A stretch of DNA of 64,000 bases from contig JBGTSJ010000007.1 of the NCBI GenBank assembly GCA_041940305.1, positions 202,565 through 266,564 of the forward strand. The letters are read 5' to 3'. Below the pieces are notes generated by a model, which did no database searches, was not told the origin of the DNA, and was given only the letters and a program-made list of their open reading frames with translations. Each line of letters starts with the position of its first letter. The stretch's first letter is position 1. Made by a program: the position numbers and the translations under genes. The stretch comes from JBGTSJ01 sp041940305 (GTDB lineage: Bacteria; Planctomycetota; Planctomycetia; Planctomycetales; Planctomycetaceae). This document shows positions 35,474-44,151 of this stretch, one piece after another.

Positions 35474-35693
35474 GCACCGGGAGCGCGCTCCGCCGCCAAA
35501 AGTCGCGGGCACAGTCCGCTCTGCCGTCCGTTGGGCTGACTGCAGTCCACCGCGCTCTCCGGGACCACGCGGGCCTGCACGTTCAGGAATCCCTTCCTGC
35601 ACTCCCGCCTCACGACGTCCGGTGCGAACCTCCCCGGTCGCCTGCGTGTCTGTTAAGCTCAACGTCCACCGCATTGGGGACCGGAGCAACAAC

Positions 35694-36533
35694 ATGCGCT
35701 TCACGAAAATGCACGGCGCCGGCAACGACTATGTCTACGTCGATTGCTTTCACGAGCGCACGCCGGCCGACCCCGCGGCCCTCGCCCGAGCCGTCAGCGA
35801 CCGGCACAAGGGGATCGGCGGCGACGGGCTGATCTTGATCGAGTCGTCCGATCGCGCCGACGCCCGGATGCGGATGTTCAACTCCGACGGCAGCGAAAGC
35901 GAAATGTGCGGCAACGGCATTCGCTGCGTCGCCAAGTACGTCCACGACCACGGCATCGCCCGCAAGCCGGAACTCCGCATCGAGACCGGCGCCGGCGTCC
36001 TCGAACTGCAGCTCGACGTCCGCAACGGCCTCGCCGAGCAGATCCGCGTCAACATGGGGAAGCCGATCTTCGGCCGTGAGGCGATTCCCACGCTGCTCGA
36101 AGGGAATCCCCCCGTCCGTGCGCCGCTGGAGGTCGCCGGCCGCACGCTGGAGGTGACCGCCCTCTCGATGGGCAACCCGCATTGCGTCACGTTCGTGGAC
36201 GAACTGACGGACGAATGGGTGCTCGGGATCGGTCCCCAGATCGAGCGGCACGCGGCGTTCCCCCGCCGCGTGAACGCCGAGTTCGTTCAGGTCCTCTCCC
36301 CCCGCGAAGTCAAGCTCCGCGTCTGGGAGCGCGGCAGCGGAGAGACGCAGGCCTGCGGCACCGGCGCCAGCGCGACCTGCGTCGCCTGCGTCCTGAATGA
36401 AAAGACGGAACGGACCATCGTCGCCCACCTGCCCGGAGGCGACCTGACGCTCGAATGGGCCCAGTCCGGAGAAGTCTACATGACCGGGCCCGCCGTCGAA
36501 GTTTTCCACGGCGAATGGCCGGACGCCACCTGA
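35694..36533 (+). CDS. dapF: diaminopimelate epimerase
   Basis: 279 residues from the ATG at 35694 (MRFTKMHGAGNDYVYVDCF), with GGAG 8 nt upstream. It interconverts LL- and meso-diaminopimelate for lysine and peptidoglycan synthesis. Both catalytic cysteines are present: C72 in SEMCGNGIRC and the second in GETQACGTGASA. HCVTFVDE and MGNPH blocks are intact. Presence of dapF agrees with a peptidoglycan-containing planctomycete. Confidence 0.96.
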   Translation: MRFTKMHGAGNDYVYVDCFHERTPADPAALARAVSDRHKGIGGDGLILIESSDRADARMRMFNSDGSESEMCGNGIRCVAKYVHDHGIARKPELRIETGAGVLELQLDVRNGLAEQIRVNMGKPIFGREAIPTLLEGNPPVRAPLEVAGRTLEVTALSMGNPHCVTFVDELTDEWVLGIGPQIERHAAFPRRVNAEFVQVLSPREVKLRVWERGSGETQACGTGASATCVACVLNEKTERTIVAHLPGGDLTLEWAQSGEVYMTGPAVEVFHGEWPDAT

Positions 36534-36588
36534 GCGGCGATGCCCGAAGACCACGCCGTTCTCGTCCGGCGCATGCCGCAATGGTCGT

Positions 36589-36623
36589 CAATGACCGGTG
36601 ACGGCTGACTCATGACCATTGAC
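36589..36623. repeat. five 7-bp units of consensus NNNTGAC overlapping a start codon
   Basis: CAATGAC, CGGTGAC, GGCTGAC, TCATGAC and CATTGAC run head to tail. The ATG of the cysteine desulfurase gene (36612-36614) lies inside unit four, so its first codons (MTID) are written by the repeat. Confidence 0.5.
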
Positions 36624-37811
36624 CATTCGTCTCCGCCCCGACTGATCTACCTCGACCACCACGCCACCACTCCGCTCGACCCGCGCGTCCTGGACGCGAT
36701 GCTCCCCTGGCTGACGACCCGGTTCGGCAACGCCGCCAGCATTAGCCATGCCTACGGCCATGAGGCAGCGGCCGCGGTGGAGGATGCGCGGGCCGCCATC
36801 GCCGCCGCGCTGAACTGCCGGCCGGAAGCGATTCTCTTCACCAGCGGAGCCACCGAAGCCGACAATCTGGCGATCAAAGGGGCTCTGCACGGCGGCGGCC
36901 GTGCGCAGCGGTTGATCGTCAACGCGGCAGAACACCGCGCCGTGCTCGACCCGGCCCGCCGCCTCCGCCGCTCCGGCTGTGACGTGCACATCCTGCCCGT
37001 CGATGCCTACGGCCGGGTGGAACTCGATCAACTCCGGAACTCGCTCCGGACGGAGACGCGTCTCGTCTCCGTCATGCTGGCGAACAATGAAATCGGCACG
37101 CTCAATCCACTGAACGACATCGCCGATCTCTGCCACGAGCACGGAGCCTGGCTGCATACCGACGCCGCCCAGGCCGTCGGCAAAGTCCCGCTCGACCTGC
37201 AGCAGTTGCCAGTCGATCTCCTCAGCTTCACGGCCCACAAGCTGTACGGTCCGCAGGGAATCGGCGCACTCTACATTCGTCCGGACGATCCCCCCGTCCG
37301 CATCTCTCCGCTGATCGACGGCGGCGGGCACGAGCGCGGACTGAGGAGCGGCACGCTGCCGGTCGCATTGATCGTCGGCTTCGCCCGGGCGGTGCAGATC
37401 GCCGTCGAAGGCATGGACGACGAAGCCGCACGAATGGCATCACTCCGAATGCGACTGTGCGCGGGGCTGTCGGAACGCATCCCCGATGTCGCCGTCCACG
37501 GGCATCCGGATCAGCGTCTGCCCGGCAATCTGAACGTGGGCTTCGAGGGCGTCGACGGCGATGCTCTGCTGGCCGCCGTGGCGGCGGGCGGACTGGCCGT
37601 CAGTTCGGGGTCCGCCTGCACGTCGGCGAACCCGGAGCCGAGTCACGTCCTGCGTGCGATCGGCGTCCCCGAACGCCTCGCCCGTGCCAGCCTGAGGTTC
37701 GGCCTGGGGCGCTTCACGACCGCCGAGGAGGTTGACCGCGCCGTCGAGATCGTCGCCCGCTCTGTCCAAGGACTGCGCGGGGCTTCCGCCGATTCCGCAA
37801 CACCCGCTTAG
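36612..37811 (+). CDS. cysteine desulfurase (NifS/IscS class)
   Basis: A 399-residue PLP enzyme that releases sulfur from cysteine as a persulfide for Fe-S cluster or thio-cofactor synthesis. Markers: LIYLDHHATTPLDPRVLDAML near the N-terminus, FTSGATEADNLAIKG, the PLP lysine in SFTAHKLYGPQGIGALYI, and the catalytic cysteine in SSGSACTSANPEPSHVLRAIG with the long flexible loop of group I enzymes. The start codon lies in a heptameric repeat without an SD. It follows dapF after 78 bp. Confidence 0.95.
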   Translation: MTIDHSSPPRLIYLDHHATTPLDPRVLDAMLPWLTTRFGNAASISHAYGHEAAAAVEDARAAIAAALNCRPEAILFTSGATEADNLAIKGALHGGGRAQRLIVNAAEHRAVLDPARRLRRSGCDVHILPVDAYGRVELDQLRNSLRTETRLVSVMLANNEIGTLNPLNDIADLCHEHGAWLHTDAAQAVGKVPLDLQQLPVDLLSFTAHKLYGPQGIGALYIRPDDPPVRISPLIDGGGHERGLRSGTLPVALIVGFARAVQIAVEGMDDEAARMASLRMRLCAGLSERIPDVAVHGHPDQRLPGNLNVGFEGVDGDALLAAVAAGGLAVSSGSACTSANPEPSHVLRAIGVPERLARASLRFGLGRFTTAEEVDRAVEIVARSVQGLRGASADSATPA

Positions 37812-37840
37812 TCGCAGCTGAAAACCCGGCTCAACACGGC

Positions 37841-39370
37841 TCAGTTTTCGGTTCCACGGAACAGGCCGCTGGTCGTGCCGTCGGCCTCCTTCTGGACGCG
37901 GGCGCGGTTCTGGCGAAACAGTTCGGACACCTGTCCCGACGACGTCCGATCCTGGAACGACTCGTCCACCGACGCGCTCTGCGAACCGGCGCCCAGGTTG
38001 TACTTCTTGTTCTCGCCCGGCTGCCACAGCCGCTGCTGCGGCTTCCAGCCGATGTACTCCAGGAAATCGTTGAGGCGGACGACGCGGATGCCGTACAGCC
38101 GGGCTTCGTCAATCAGGGCCTTCTGCTCCGCAAGAATGCGGGACGCCAGCTCCTGCTTCTCGACCTGTCCGGAGAATTCAGCCGGGTCGTCCATGTCGCC
38201 GATGATCAGAAACTTCGTCCGGGCGGACAGCGTGGCATCGAACGGGTCCCGCAGGCCCTCGTCGTTGACGATCAGGTCCACCTTGGCGCCGGCGTTCTCC
38301 ACGACTTCATGGAACAGGTCCCAGTCGCTGTCGCCGTCCTCATCCAGGTCCGGGCGGCCGACGATCGCGAAGTACTCGGTGCGGCCGGCAGACCACAGCG
38401 GCGTGAAGATGGGGTCCCCTTCCGAAATCGGGCGGAACAGGTCTTCATCGAGGATCCGCGCTTCCGACAGGTGCCCTTCGAGGATCCGCGTCACCTCGAT
38501 CTTCGCCTTGATGTCCTCCACGCCGCGGCCGATGCCGCGATGGTCCTTCGTGTACACGCTGAACGTCACCTGCGTGCGAAGATTGTCGAGATTGCCAAGG
38601 TTGATCCACACAGTGCGGGTGGTGTTGTCGACGGCGACGATCTCACCGTCCTCCCGCTCGAAGCTCACCTTCGTCAGCTCTTCCAGTTGGTCCTTGTAGA
38701 AGTCGATCTGGTCGTTGAGCTTGGTCAGCCGCTGGTCGCTGTCGCGGCGGAACCGCTCGTATTCGTCCCGCAGTTCTTCCTTTTCGCTCTGGACGAGGTT
38801 GTAGTCGCGCTTCCACTGCTCGATCTCACCGTTCTTTTCCGAGATCTCCTGCTCGTGCTTGGTGATCTGCGTCTGCAACTGCTGCTCGGATGCCTCCTGC
38901 GAAGTCTTGAACTGGTCGACGCGGATGTTCGCCCCGGACTCAACGGCGACAAGATTGTCGCGATTCTGATTCATGCTGTCCTTAAGCTGCTGGTTTTCGG
39001 CCAGCAGGTTGTCCAGCGCGGTTCGCATCGCCTGCAGCGTCGCCCGATTCGTATTGGCCGCGAGCGTCCCGCCGAAGGTCTGGATGTCATTATTGAGCGC
39101 GGCGTAGACCGTGTTGGCGTCATTGACGCCCGGTCCGCCAAGCTGGTCGAAGTTGTAGCCCAGCCGCGTCTTGAGATCGGTGACTTCCGCCACGCGATTG
39201 TCGAAGCTGTTGCGGAGCGTGCTCAGATCCGCGTCCCGCTGCACCAGATCGCCCTGCGCCACACCCAGGTCCCGGTAGCCGAGGTAGGTGAACACCCCCA
39301 GGATTAGGGAGAGCATCACAAAGAACACGAGGGCGAAGTGGACGGCGGTCGGCTTGTTGGCAGCAGCCAT
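37841..39370 (-). CDS. single-pass membrane protein with long coiled coil
   Basis: 509 residues. One N-terminal membrane anchor (about 10-31, VHFALVFFVMLSLILGVFTYLG), then an extended coiled coil (about 35-230, rich in Q/E/K/L). Then a small beta domain (FEREDGEIVAVDNTTRTVWINLG...TFSVY, about 235-300) and a mixed C-terminal domain ending in the polar GLFRGTEN. AGGAG precedes the start by 8 nt. A planctomycete-conserved protein of this shape could be a periplasmic spacer or scaffold; the function is unknown. Confidence 0.85.
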   Translation of the reverse strand: MAAANKPTAVHFALVFFVMLSLILGVFTYLGYRDLGVAQGDLVQRDADLSTLRNSFDNRVAEVTDLKTRLGYNFDQLGGPGVNDANTVYAALNNDIQTFGGTLAANTNRATLQAMRTALDNLLAENQQLKDSMNQNRDNLVAVESGANIRVDQFKTSQEASEQQLQTQITKHEQEISEKNGEIEQWKRDYNLVQSEKEELRDEYERFRRDSDQRLTKLNDQIDFYKDQLEELTKVSFEREDGEIVAVDNTTRTVWINLGNLDNLRTQVTFSVYTKDHRGIGRGVEDIKAKIEVTRILEGHLSEARILDEDLFRPISEGDPIFTPLWSAGRTEYFAIVGRPDLDEDGDSDWDLFHEVVENAGAKVDLIVNDEGLRDPFDATLSARTKFLIIGDMDDPAEFSGQVEKQELASRILAEQKALIDEARLYGIRVVRLNDFLEYIGWKPQQRLWQPGENKKYNLGAGSQSASVDESFQDRTSSGQVSELFRQNRARVQKEADGTTSGLFRGTEN

Positions 39371-39844
39371 GAATCATCTCCTGCGGGGACCGGTCGCCGA
39401 CTCACGCGGCTCGGTCGCTCCGAACTTCCGAAGTGGGGAGTGTGTCTGTATCTGTTTCGAACGGATCGCGTTGCAACTTCAACGAGCGTTGCCTTCGTCG
39501 CCCATTCGGATCAGCTTACGAAAGCGGCATGCAAGGACGGATGCATGGCACCGCTACAGGTCGAACGACCCGCAGATGCGGTTCTCATTCTACGGCGTGC
39601 GGACATCACACGTGCAGCGAAATCTCCGGAAAATCGAGTGCGCTGCTCGAATGACTGCCCCGCCGTCCCCGTCGCTTGTCCAGCCGCCGACCATTTCAGT
39701 CTACGAATGCACAGGGGCGAGTCAAGCAGATTCCGACGAGCGGAGGAGTTCAACCCCGCCGCCGGCGGCTCACAACGTGGTGAATTCTTTCGGCGTCTTC
39801 CCTAACATACGCCGGCCAGCACACCGAATCTTCACCCTGAGCGC
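39371..39844. other. divergent intergenic region
   Basis: 474 bp between the coiled-coil gene and proB, transcribed divergently, so both promoters should be here. No consensus -35/-10 pair, strong dyad or small ORF with SD is visible. Short frames are low-complexity and not credible. Confidence 0.4.
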
Positions 39845-40978
39845 ATGAGCAACCTGGTCCGCCGCGAAGTTGTCGATTCGGCCCGTACCCTCGTCATCAA
39901 GGTCGGCACGAACGTCCTGGCCCGCACCGACGACTCGCTCGACGTCGCCCGCATCGAGGCGCTCGCCGCCCAGATTCACCGCGTCATCCAGACGGGTCGG
40001 AAGGTGGTCGTTGTCTCCAGCGGGGCCGTCGGCGCCGGCATGGGCATTTTGGGGCTCAAGTCCCGTCCCGGCGACCTGCCACACCTCCAGGCCGCTGCGG
40101 CCACCGGCCAGGCCCACCTCATGCGCCGCTGGAACGAAGCCCTCCAGCAGCACGGATACCACGCCGCCCAGATTCTGGTCACCGCCAACGATTTCCGGCA
40201 CCGCGGCCGGTACCTCAACATCCGCAACACGATCAATACGCTGTTCGAGTACTCGGTGGTGCCGGTCATCAACGAGAACGACACGGTCAGCATCGACGAG
40301 ATCAAGTTCGGCGACAACGACCGCCTCGCCGCCATGGTCACCAACCTGCTCCACGAGCCGCTGCTGATTATCCTCTCCGTGATCGACGGTCTGTTCGACG
40401 GCGACCCGGAGTTGCCCGGATCCAGGGTGATTCCGGTCGTCGACGAGTGGGACGATGACCTGATGAACCTCGCCTCCGTCACCCGCTCCACCCGCGGCAC
40501 GGGGGGCATGCACTCCAAACTCGAATCCGTCCGTATGGCGACCACCGTCGGGGAATGCGTCGTCATCGCCAACGGCACCGACCCGACAATCCTCGACCGC
40601 ATCCTCGCCGCCGAAGAAGTCGGCACGCTGTTCCTGGCCAAGGGGGTCAACATTCCCGCGTGGAAGCGGTGGATCGGATTCACGATCCACCCCAAGGGAC
40701 GCCTGCATCTCGATGCAGGGGCTGTCCGCGCCATCGAAGAGCAGGGCAAGTCCCTGCTGGCCGCCGGCATCGCCCGCGTGGACGGCCGCTTCGAGAAAGG
40801 AGAGGTCGTCTCGCTCGTCGCCCCCGACGGCCAGGAGTTCGCCCGCGGCCTCACCAACTACGACGCCCCTCTCGCCTCCAGCATCGCCGGCAAACGGACC
40901 GCCGAAGTCAAGCAGATCCTCGGCGACGTCCCCTACGTCGAGGTCATTCACCGCGACAACCTGGTGGTGACACGGTGA
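39845..40978 (+). CDS. proB: glutamate 5-kinase with PUA domain
   Basis: 377 residues. It phosphorylates glutamate in the first step of proline synthesis. The amino-acid kinase domain (about 14-265) has LVIKVGTNVL, VVSSGAVGAGM, QILVTANDF, INENDTVSIDEIKFGDNDRLAAMV and the GTGGMHSKLE loop. The C-terminal PUA domain (about 285-370) contains DAGAVRAIEEQGKSLL, RGLTNYDA and VEVIHRDNLVV. proA is not in the window. No SD is obvious. Confidence 0.95.
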   Translation: MSNLVRREVVDSARTLVIKVGTNVLARTDDSLDVARIEALAAQIHRVIQTGRKVVVVSSGAVGAGMGILGLKSRPGDLPHLQAAAATGQAHLMRRWNEALQQHGYHAAQILVTANDFRHRGRYLNIRNTINTLFEYSVVPVINENDTVSIDEIKFGDNDRLAAMVTNLLHEPLLIILSVIDGLFDGDPELPGSRVIPVVDEWDDDLMNLASVTRSTRGTGGMHSKLESVRMATTVGECVVIANGTDPTILDRILAAEEVGTLFLAKGVNIPAWKRWIGFTIHPKGRLHLDAGAVRAIEEQGKSLLAAGIARVDGRFEKGEVVSLVAPDGQEFARGLTNYDAPLASSIAGKRTAEVKQILGDVPYVEVIHRDNLVVTR

Positions 40979-41281
40979 TTGGCAACGAAACTTCATGCGC
41001 TTGCTGAGCCTCATCGTTCTCCGCATGCGCACCCCGTCCCCTTCTGATAGAGGAATCGAACACGCGTCCTCCAGGAGTTGAAGTGTGGCTCTCGATCGAT
41101 CAGCTTTGCACCAACTTCCCATCAACTTTTCACAACTCGGTCACGATTCACTACCCCCGCAAGTTGAGAAGTTGCAGAGTTGCTCAATGCACCCCAACCG
41201 GTCGCGCAACTGCTCGTTCGTCCAACCTGAAAAACCGACGCCGATCAACAGCCTGCCATCACTCCAATCGGAGATCGCGCC
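40979..41281. other. proB-sulfatase intergenic region
   Basis: 303 bp. It contains a TGCGC pair around 40995-41030 and short frames without coding character. Nothing else could be supported. Confidence 0.35.
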
Positions 41282-42592
41282 ATGCTCCGCCCCCTTCTGA
41301 CACTGCTCACCATGCTGGCCGCGGCAGCCGCTGCCCACGCCGCGCCTCCCAACGTCCTGATGATCATCTCCGACGATCAGGCCTGGACCGACTACGGCTT
41401 CATGGGGCACGACACCATCCGCACGCCGCATCTGGACAAGCTGGCGTCTGAGAGTGCGGTCTTTCCGCGCGGCTACGTCCCCGACAGCCTCTGCCGGCCG
41501 TCGCTGGCCACGATGATTACCGGCCTGTATCCGCACCAGCACGGCATCCCCGGCAACGATCCCCGCTTCGATCGCCAGCCCCGGACGCCCCTGCAGAAGC
41601 AGCCGGAGTATCTCCGCCTCAACGCGGAGCTGATCGCCCGCATCGATCACGCCCCCACCCTCCCCCGGTTGCTCGGCACGGAGGACTATCTCTCACTGCA
41701 GACCGGCAAGTGGTGGGAAGGGAACTACGCCCGCGGCGGCTTCACGCACGGCATGACGCACGGAGACCCCGAACGGGGCGGTCGCCACGGCGACGCGGGC
41801 CTTACGATCGGCCGCGAGGGCCTGCAGCCGGTCAGCGACTTCCTCGATGAGGCGGGAGACCAACCGTGGTTCATCTGGTATGCCCCGTTTCTGCCGCACT
41901 CGCCGCACAATCCGCCGCAGCGGCTGCTCGACAAGTACACGGAAGACGGAGAATCGATCCACGTCGCCCGCTACCAGGCGATGTGCGAATGGTTCGACGA
42001 GACCTGCGGCGAACTGCTCGGCATGCTCGATGAACGCGGCCTCGCAGAGAATACGCTCGTCGTCTACGTCACCGACAACGGCTGGATCCAGGACGAACGC
42101 TCGCCGCAGTACGCCCCGCGCAGCAAACGCTCACCCCACGAAGGCGGCATCCGCACCCCCATCCTGCTCCGCTGGCCCGGCCGCATCGAACCGGCCAGCT
42201 ACGACGACACTCTCGTCAGCAGCATCGACCTCGCCCCCACAATCCTCACCGCCGCCGGACTCGAACCCACCGAAGAGATGCCCGGCGTCAACCTGCTCGA
42301 AGTCTGCCGCAACCAGGGCCGCACCGATCGCGAAGCCATCGTCGGCGCCATCTACGAGCACGACGTTCCCAACGTCAACGACCCCGCCGCCGGCCTGATG
42401 TACCGCTGGATCATTGAGGGAGACTGGAAGCTCATTGAGCCAACCGCGGACGGAGAACCTGTCGAGCTCTACAACCTCGCCGAAGACCCGCACGAAACGG
42501 ACAACCTGGCCGAACAGCAGCAGGAGACGGTCTCGATCCTCACCGGGAATTTGTCCGAAATGTCGGCGCCCAACAGGGGACCCGTTCCGTAG
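41282..42592 (+). CDS. secreted sulfatase (arylsulfatase-type) with variant active-site motif
   Basis: 436 residues with a signal peptide (cleavage after AAAAHA). A type I sulfatase fold: metal-binding IISDDQ (D31, D32), then the active-site segment SLCRPSLATMITGLYPHQHGI. Formylglycine would form at C71, but the canonical C-x-P-x-R reads C-R-P-S-L. Later marks are PFLPHSPHNPP, VVYVTDNGWI (metal Asp-Asn), KRSPHEGGIRTPILLRW and a C-terminal ELYNLAEDPHETDNLA. It would cleave a sulfate ester from a polysaccharide. GGAG lies 8 nt upstream. Confidence 0.92.
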   Translation: MLRPLLTLLTMLAAAAAAHAAPPNVLMIISDDQAWTDYGFMGHDTIRTPHLDKLASESAVFPRGYVPDSLCRPSLATMITGLYPHQHGIPGNDPRFDRQPRTPLQKQPEYLRLNAELIARIDHAPTLPRLLGTEDYLSLQTGKWWEGNYARGGFTHGMTHGDPERGGRHGDAGLTIGREGLQPVSDFLDEAGDQPWFIWYAPFLPHSPHNPPQRLLDKYTEDGESIHVARYQAMCEWFDETCGELLGMLDERGLAENTLVVYVTDNGWIQDERSPQYAPRSKRSPHEGGIRTPILLRWPGRIEPASYDDTLVSSIDLAPTILTAAGLEPTEEMPGVNLLEVCRNQGRTDREAIVGAIYEHDVPNVNDPAAGLMYRWIIEGDWKLIEPTADGEPVELYNLAEDPHETDNLAEQQQETVSILTGNLSEMSAPNRGPVP

Positions 42593-42633
42593 GAGGTGGT
42601 CGAGGACAGCGGCGCCGCCAGAGAGGGCCGACC

Positions 42634-43998
42634 TCACCCCCCCGCCATTGCGGGCGTGCTTGTGACGCGGCGGGCCTGCCGGTTCGGCTTGCGTTTGCGT
42701 TCGCGGCGGATCAGGTCGAGGTAGGGGAAAAAGTCGACCTGGATTGTGTGGCGGGCGGACTTGGTGTAGCGGCGCGACATCTTGTCCCAATCCTTCTCAA
42801 TGGCCCGCAGCATCTCGTCACGCGTCGGCAGGCCGCACTTGCCTTCGATGAGGTCGGCCGACCATTCCGACTGGGCTTCCGCCAGCGGCATAATGGCCCC
42901 CCAGGGCTGGACCAGCCCGATGAAGTACAGCCCCTCGTAATCCGGGTGGACGACGTTACGGTACAGCTTCACCCGGTTTTCGTCGGGGTTGATGATCTCG
43001 TGATCGAGGAACGGGAACGACATGTCGTAGCCGGTGGCATAGACGATGACGTCGATCTCCTCTTCGCTGCCGTCGGCGAATGCCACCTTGTTTCCGCGCA
43101 GCTCGCTGATCGGCGGCTTCACTTTCGCGTCTCCGTGGCCGAGGATGTTGCACAGGTCGGCCGAGATGGTGGGATGCTCCTGCAGGACGCGGTGCGTCGG
43201 CTTCGGCAGGCCGTAGTAGGAGATCGGGCCGCGCGAGAACCACAGCCCCTGCGCGAACAGAAACTGCAGCACGCGGAACGGCAGGTACCGCCAGCACCAC
43301 GGCGGGAGGATGCGGTCCATCGCATAGCCGAACATGTATTTGGGGATGATGTGCGCTCCCCGGCGCGTCGACAGGAACGTCCTGGCTGCCACGCGAGCCG
43401 TCTCGCAGAGGATATCGCAACTCGAGTTCCCCAGCCCGACGACCAGCACCCGCTTACCGGCGAACTTCGAGGGCTCGCGGTAGTAGTGCGAATGCAAGAC
43501 TTCGCCGGTGAACTCGCCGGGGTACGTCGGCCAGCGCGGCTTGGAGTGATGCCCGTTGGCAACCAGCACAGCCGAGTAGCGGCGCGTCGACTTGTTCCCC
43601 GCGCGGTCCTGCACAGTGACTTCGTAACCTCCGTCATCGAGCGGCCGGACCTGCTCGACAGCGGTCTCGAACGTGAGCTTGTCGCGGAAGCCGAAGTGGT
43701 CGACGTAGCTTTCGAAGTATTTGAGGATCAGCGAGTGATGCGGAAAGTCGGGGTACTCCTTGGGCATCGGATAGTCGGAGTAGGCCATCGTGTCCCGCGA
43801 CGTATTGATGTGCAGCGTGCGATAGGCCGACGACGAGCCGCTGTCGTTATTGTAGCGCCACAGTCCGCCGATGCCGGAACCCTTCTCAAAACAGTCGAAA
43901 GGGACGCCGCGTTGATGCAGAATCTTCGCGGCGACGATTCCGGAGGAGCCGCCGCCGATAATGCAAACCGGGTCGGAGATCACGTCTGACTTCATCAT
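42634..43998 (-). CDS. flavin-containing monooxygenase
   Basis: 454 residues, class B FMO/BVMO-related. FAD site CIIGGGSSGIVAAKIL (about 12-27), EKGSGIGGLW, the second nucleotide site VLVVGLGNSSCDI (NADPH), and the FMO-type signature region FAGKRVLVVG. ATGYDMSFPFL and LYFIGLVQPWGAIMPLAEAQ follow. Such enzymes oxygenate N, S or carbonyl groups. It lies 153 bp downstream of the ketosynthase pair on the same strand and could tailor their product (inference). No SD before the paired ATGs. Confidence 0.92.
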   Translation of the reverse strand: MMKSDVISDPVCIIGGGSSGIVAAKILHQRGVPFDCFEKGSGIGGLWRYNNDSGSSSAYRTLHINTSRDTMAYSDYPMPKEYPDFPHHSLILKYFESYVDHFGFRDKLTFETAVEQVRPLDDGGYEVTVQDRAGNKSTRRYSAVLVANGHHSKPRWPTYPGEFTGEVLHSHYYREPSKFAGKRVLVVGLGNSSCDILCETARVAARTFLSTRRGAHIIPKYMFGYAMDRILPPWCWRYLPFRVLQFLFAQGLWFSRGPISYYGLPKPTHRVLQEHPTISADLCNILGHGDAKVKPPISELRGNKVAFADGSEEEIDVIVYATGYDMSFPFLDHEIINPDENRVKLYRNVVHPDYEGLYFIGLVQPWGAIMPLAEAQSEWSADLIEGKCGLPTRDEMLRAIEKDWDKMSRRYTKSARHTIQVDFFPYLDLIRRERKRKPNRQARRVTSTPAMAGG

Positions 43999-44151
43999 CG
44001 GATTCGATTCGATAAGGCGCGGGTCACCGCGATTGTGCCCGGAGACTCGTTGTTCTGACGCGCGGCTTCGCTTCTCTGGCCGCCGCCGAAGCGGAGTATC
44101 GAGTCAATGCGTCCCGGGGCGGCGCCCGGAATCAAGGGAGGGAAATCGGAC

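Noticed and set aside
35474..35495. GGAGCGCGCTCC palindrome after the TolC gene as a terminator
   Set aside because: Only 12 bp with no loop or U-tract; could not be supported as a terminator.
33182..35725. Very long open frame (847 codons) opposite the TolC gene
   Set aside because: Composition is Arg/Gly/Val-rich antisense shadow; the plus strand encodes a clear TolC-family protein across the same bases.
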